A stretch of 64,000 nucleotides of DNA from Ciborinia camelliae. Its lineage: Eukaryota > Ascomycota > Leotiomycetes > Helotiales > Sclerotiniaceae. The notes beneath the pieces were generated by a model. The model was given only the letters and a program-made list of their open reading frames with translations, did not search any database and was not told the DNA's origin. The stretch spans positions 3,114,800 through 3,178,799 of the forward strand of contig JANPYM010000004.1 in NCBI GenBank assembly GCA_025890175.1, read 5' to 3'. The translations under genes and the position numbers were made by a program. Positions 61,918 through 64,000 of the stretch are shown here, piece by piece (positions within the stretch are counted from its first letter, which is position 1; each line of letters begins with the position of its first letter).

Positions 61918-63060
61918 TGGGGAATCAGGTCATATGGTTTCCGGTCACATAATCAGGGATCACGTAGTAAGCTATACTGCATAGGGTATAGGGGAGTAGT
62001 ATATAAGGGCAATTAGATTATTACTAAATATATATTTTTTAATTAAACTAATCTATTATTATTTTACTCTAATATTTTTTTTATTCTATTATTGATTATT
62101 TTAGATTATACAATTAATAAATTATAAAGCCTAATATTAAATAAAAATATATTATTTTTTAATTTATTACAACAACAAAATTATAATATACAATTTTTTA
62201 TTTTTAATTAAAATAATTATATTATTTAATTTCAATAAATTGAAATTTAATTTTATAAAAATGAATTCTTTATAATTATTAAAAAAATTCGAAAATAATA
62301 TTATTAAATTTTATATATAATAAAATCTTTTATAAAGCTTTCCAAATAAATTATAATTATTAATAATATTTTTGTAATGGATAACAATACTATATTAATT
62401 GGAATAAAAAATGTTGTATTAAAAGAATTTTATAATTTTAAAAAAATTAATCTTTATAATAAATTTAAGGCTAAAATTAAATTTTATTTATTTATTTATA
62501 TTAATAAAGATGATAAAGATATTATTAAGAAATATAATATTTTTAATAAAATTTAAAAATATTTATAATAAAAATATATTTAATTTAGTAAATTTATAAA
62601 ATCAATATTAATTTATAATATTATTATTTTTAATTTTATTAATTATAAATTTTAATATACAAATAATATAGAAATTAAAATTATTTAAAATAAATTTAAA
62701 AATTATTATTACAAATTATTTATTATTATATTAAATTTTTATTAATATGTTTTTAATAAAATATAATATTATGATTTAAATTTTTGAAATTCAAATTATT
62801 ATTTTTATTATTAAAAAAATTTAGGTTTTTTGTAAAATTAATTATAATTAAAAAAAAAAATAAGTCTATACTATATACAATCAGGACTATAAAGACTGGG
62901 ATACAGCTCGATTATAATACAACCATGTATGCTTAAAATCTTATTTTAATATTAGATTATTGTTTATAAAATGCTTTTATTATAATGATTTTATTCATTT
63001 TGTTTATAATTATTTTCTTTGGGATAAGATTATAATGTATAAAAGAAAACTTTGTATCAA
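61918..63060. mobile_element. Second, less mutated LTR-element copy (5' part)
   Basis: The LTR at 61918-62112 begins TGGGGAATCAGGTCATATGG and ends ATTATACA. The sequence after it follows the interior of the element at 34543 in order up to about 63060 (matching to about 36130), apart from a missing stretch of about 450 bases (34795-35243) and one of about 40 bases. Several patches keep C and G where the other copy has T and A, such as GACTGGGATACAGC near 62896. Colinearity breaks at about 63060. Confidence 0.8.
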
Positions 63061-64000
63061 ATCACCTTGATGGTATAATTGATATATCAATGGTAAGATA
63101 ATATATTATAAAAAGCATATAAATTGATTGTAAATCGATTTATAAGCTTATATACCCACAAAATGCGGATATATCAATTGTATATAACTATATTTCTAAT
63201 AAATCTGCCCTACAGATTTATTGATATTGCAATATTGACAATTTTTAAATTAAATCTAAATATATATTGTTTAAATAATTAAATATATAATATTAAAATA
63301 TAAAAAAAAAATATTTTTTATAATTATATAATAAATTATATAACAAAATTATATAGTTTTTGTAAATATTATATATTTGGATTTGTTTTTAATTCTTTAT
63401 TTTTTTTTTTTTTTATTTTTTTATTTTTTTATTATAATTTTATCGATTTTATTAATATATTTAATTTATTAATTAAATTTGAATTTATAATAATTAAAAT
63501 CGATAAAATTAAATAATATTTAATAATATTTTGTTTTTATTATAATATTAATAAAATTTATATTTTTATTGATTTATATTATTTTAATAATCTTATATTT
63601 TTTGTATTTTTAATATAAAGTTATAATATCGATTATAAATCGCTTTTTTTAAATTGTTTTTAATTTAATAATATATTTATAAAATAATTTTGAATTAATA
63701 TATATAATAAATAAGATTTTTATATTTAAAATATTATTAATAATATTTTTAATAATAAAAACAATATTGAAATTTAATATTAAAATATATAATTTAAATA
63801 TAAAAATATTTTAAATAATTTTTTTGTATTTAATTAAAAATTAATAAAAAATATTAATTTGATTATATTTATTAACAAAAATGATAATATAATTAATTTA
63901 TAAAAATATATTATTATTGTTTACAAAAAATATATTTATAAAAACAATTAATTATAAAAACTTTAAATTAAATAATATAAAATTTAATTTTTATAAAACA
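63061..64000. repeat. AT-rich repeat of another kind, open to the right
   Basis: Begins with a GC-containing stretch (63061-63235) with TTGATATATCAA palindromes and GATATATCAAT words in two places, then returns to almost pure A/T. Probably a different element inserted into the LTR copy; it continues beyond the window. Confidence 0.45.

Overview
The window looks like chromosomal DNA of a filamentous ascomycete, most likely a Leotiomycete of the Botrytis/Sclerotinia type. The reasons are short GT-AG introns of about 45-110 nt with CTAAC/CTGAC-like branch sites, fungal protein families (Zn2Cys6 factor, quinate-repressor-like protein, SAT4-like rhodopsin domain, fungal HXT-type transporter), gene-sparse spacing, and a sharply bounded AT-rich block with the hallmarks of repeat-induced point mutation (RIP). 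The genus is an inference; no marker gene is present.

Layout. 1-31.5 kb is a normal gene-bearing region: a hexose transporter (minus, 1730-3605, 3 exons); an intronless quinate-repressor-like protein (8235-10250); an intronless nuclear-type protein with a possible degenerate JmjC-like fold (11728-13434); a 7-exon Zn2Cys6 transcription factor (18935-21775); a fusion of a 7-TM SAT4-like domain with a fucose-permease-like MFS transporter (25269-28092); and a membrane-anchored METTL24-like methyltransferase (30279-31548). About 33.36-42.56 kb is an almost pure A/T block holding a RIP-degraded LTR element (34543-40211) nested in other AT-rich repeats. 42.6-48.3 kb returns to genes: a glutamine-synthetase-like enzyme (43671-45062) and a secreted protein (47649-48260).

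48.9-57 kb is a graveyard of decayed genes and non-autonomous DNA transposons. One gene carries apparent frameshifts at a G14 and a C7 homopolymer. Another is split by a 490-bp hAT-like element whose removal restores the frame exactly. A second hAT-like element of 541 bp lies among inverted, degraded copies of a small gene family.

57.8-61.6 kb is the most striking part: five tandem copies (four apparently intact, one broken) of a small secreted cysteine-rich protein gene. They share one intron position, a ten-cysteine pattern and a conserved promoter box. I do not recognise the family; it has the look of a lineage-specific effector or defence-peptide array. It is bordered on the right by a second, less mutated copy of the same LTR element (from 61918), so the array is enclosed by RIP-affected repeats, the typical two-speed-genome setting.
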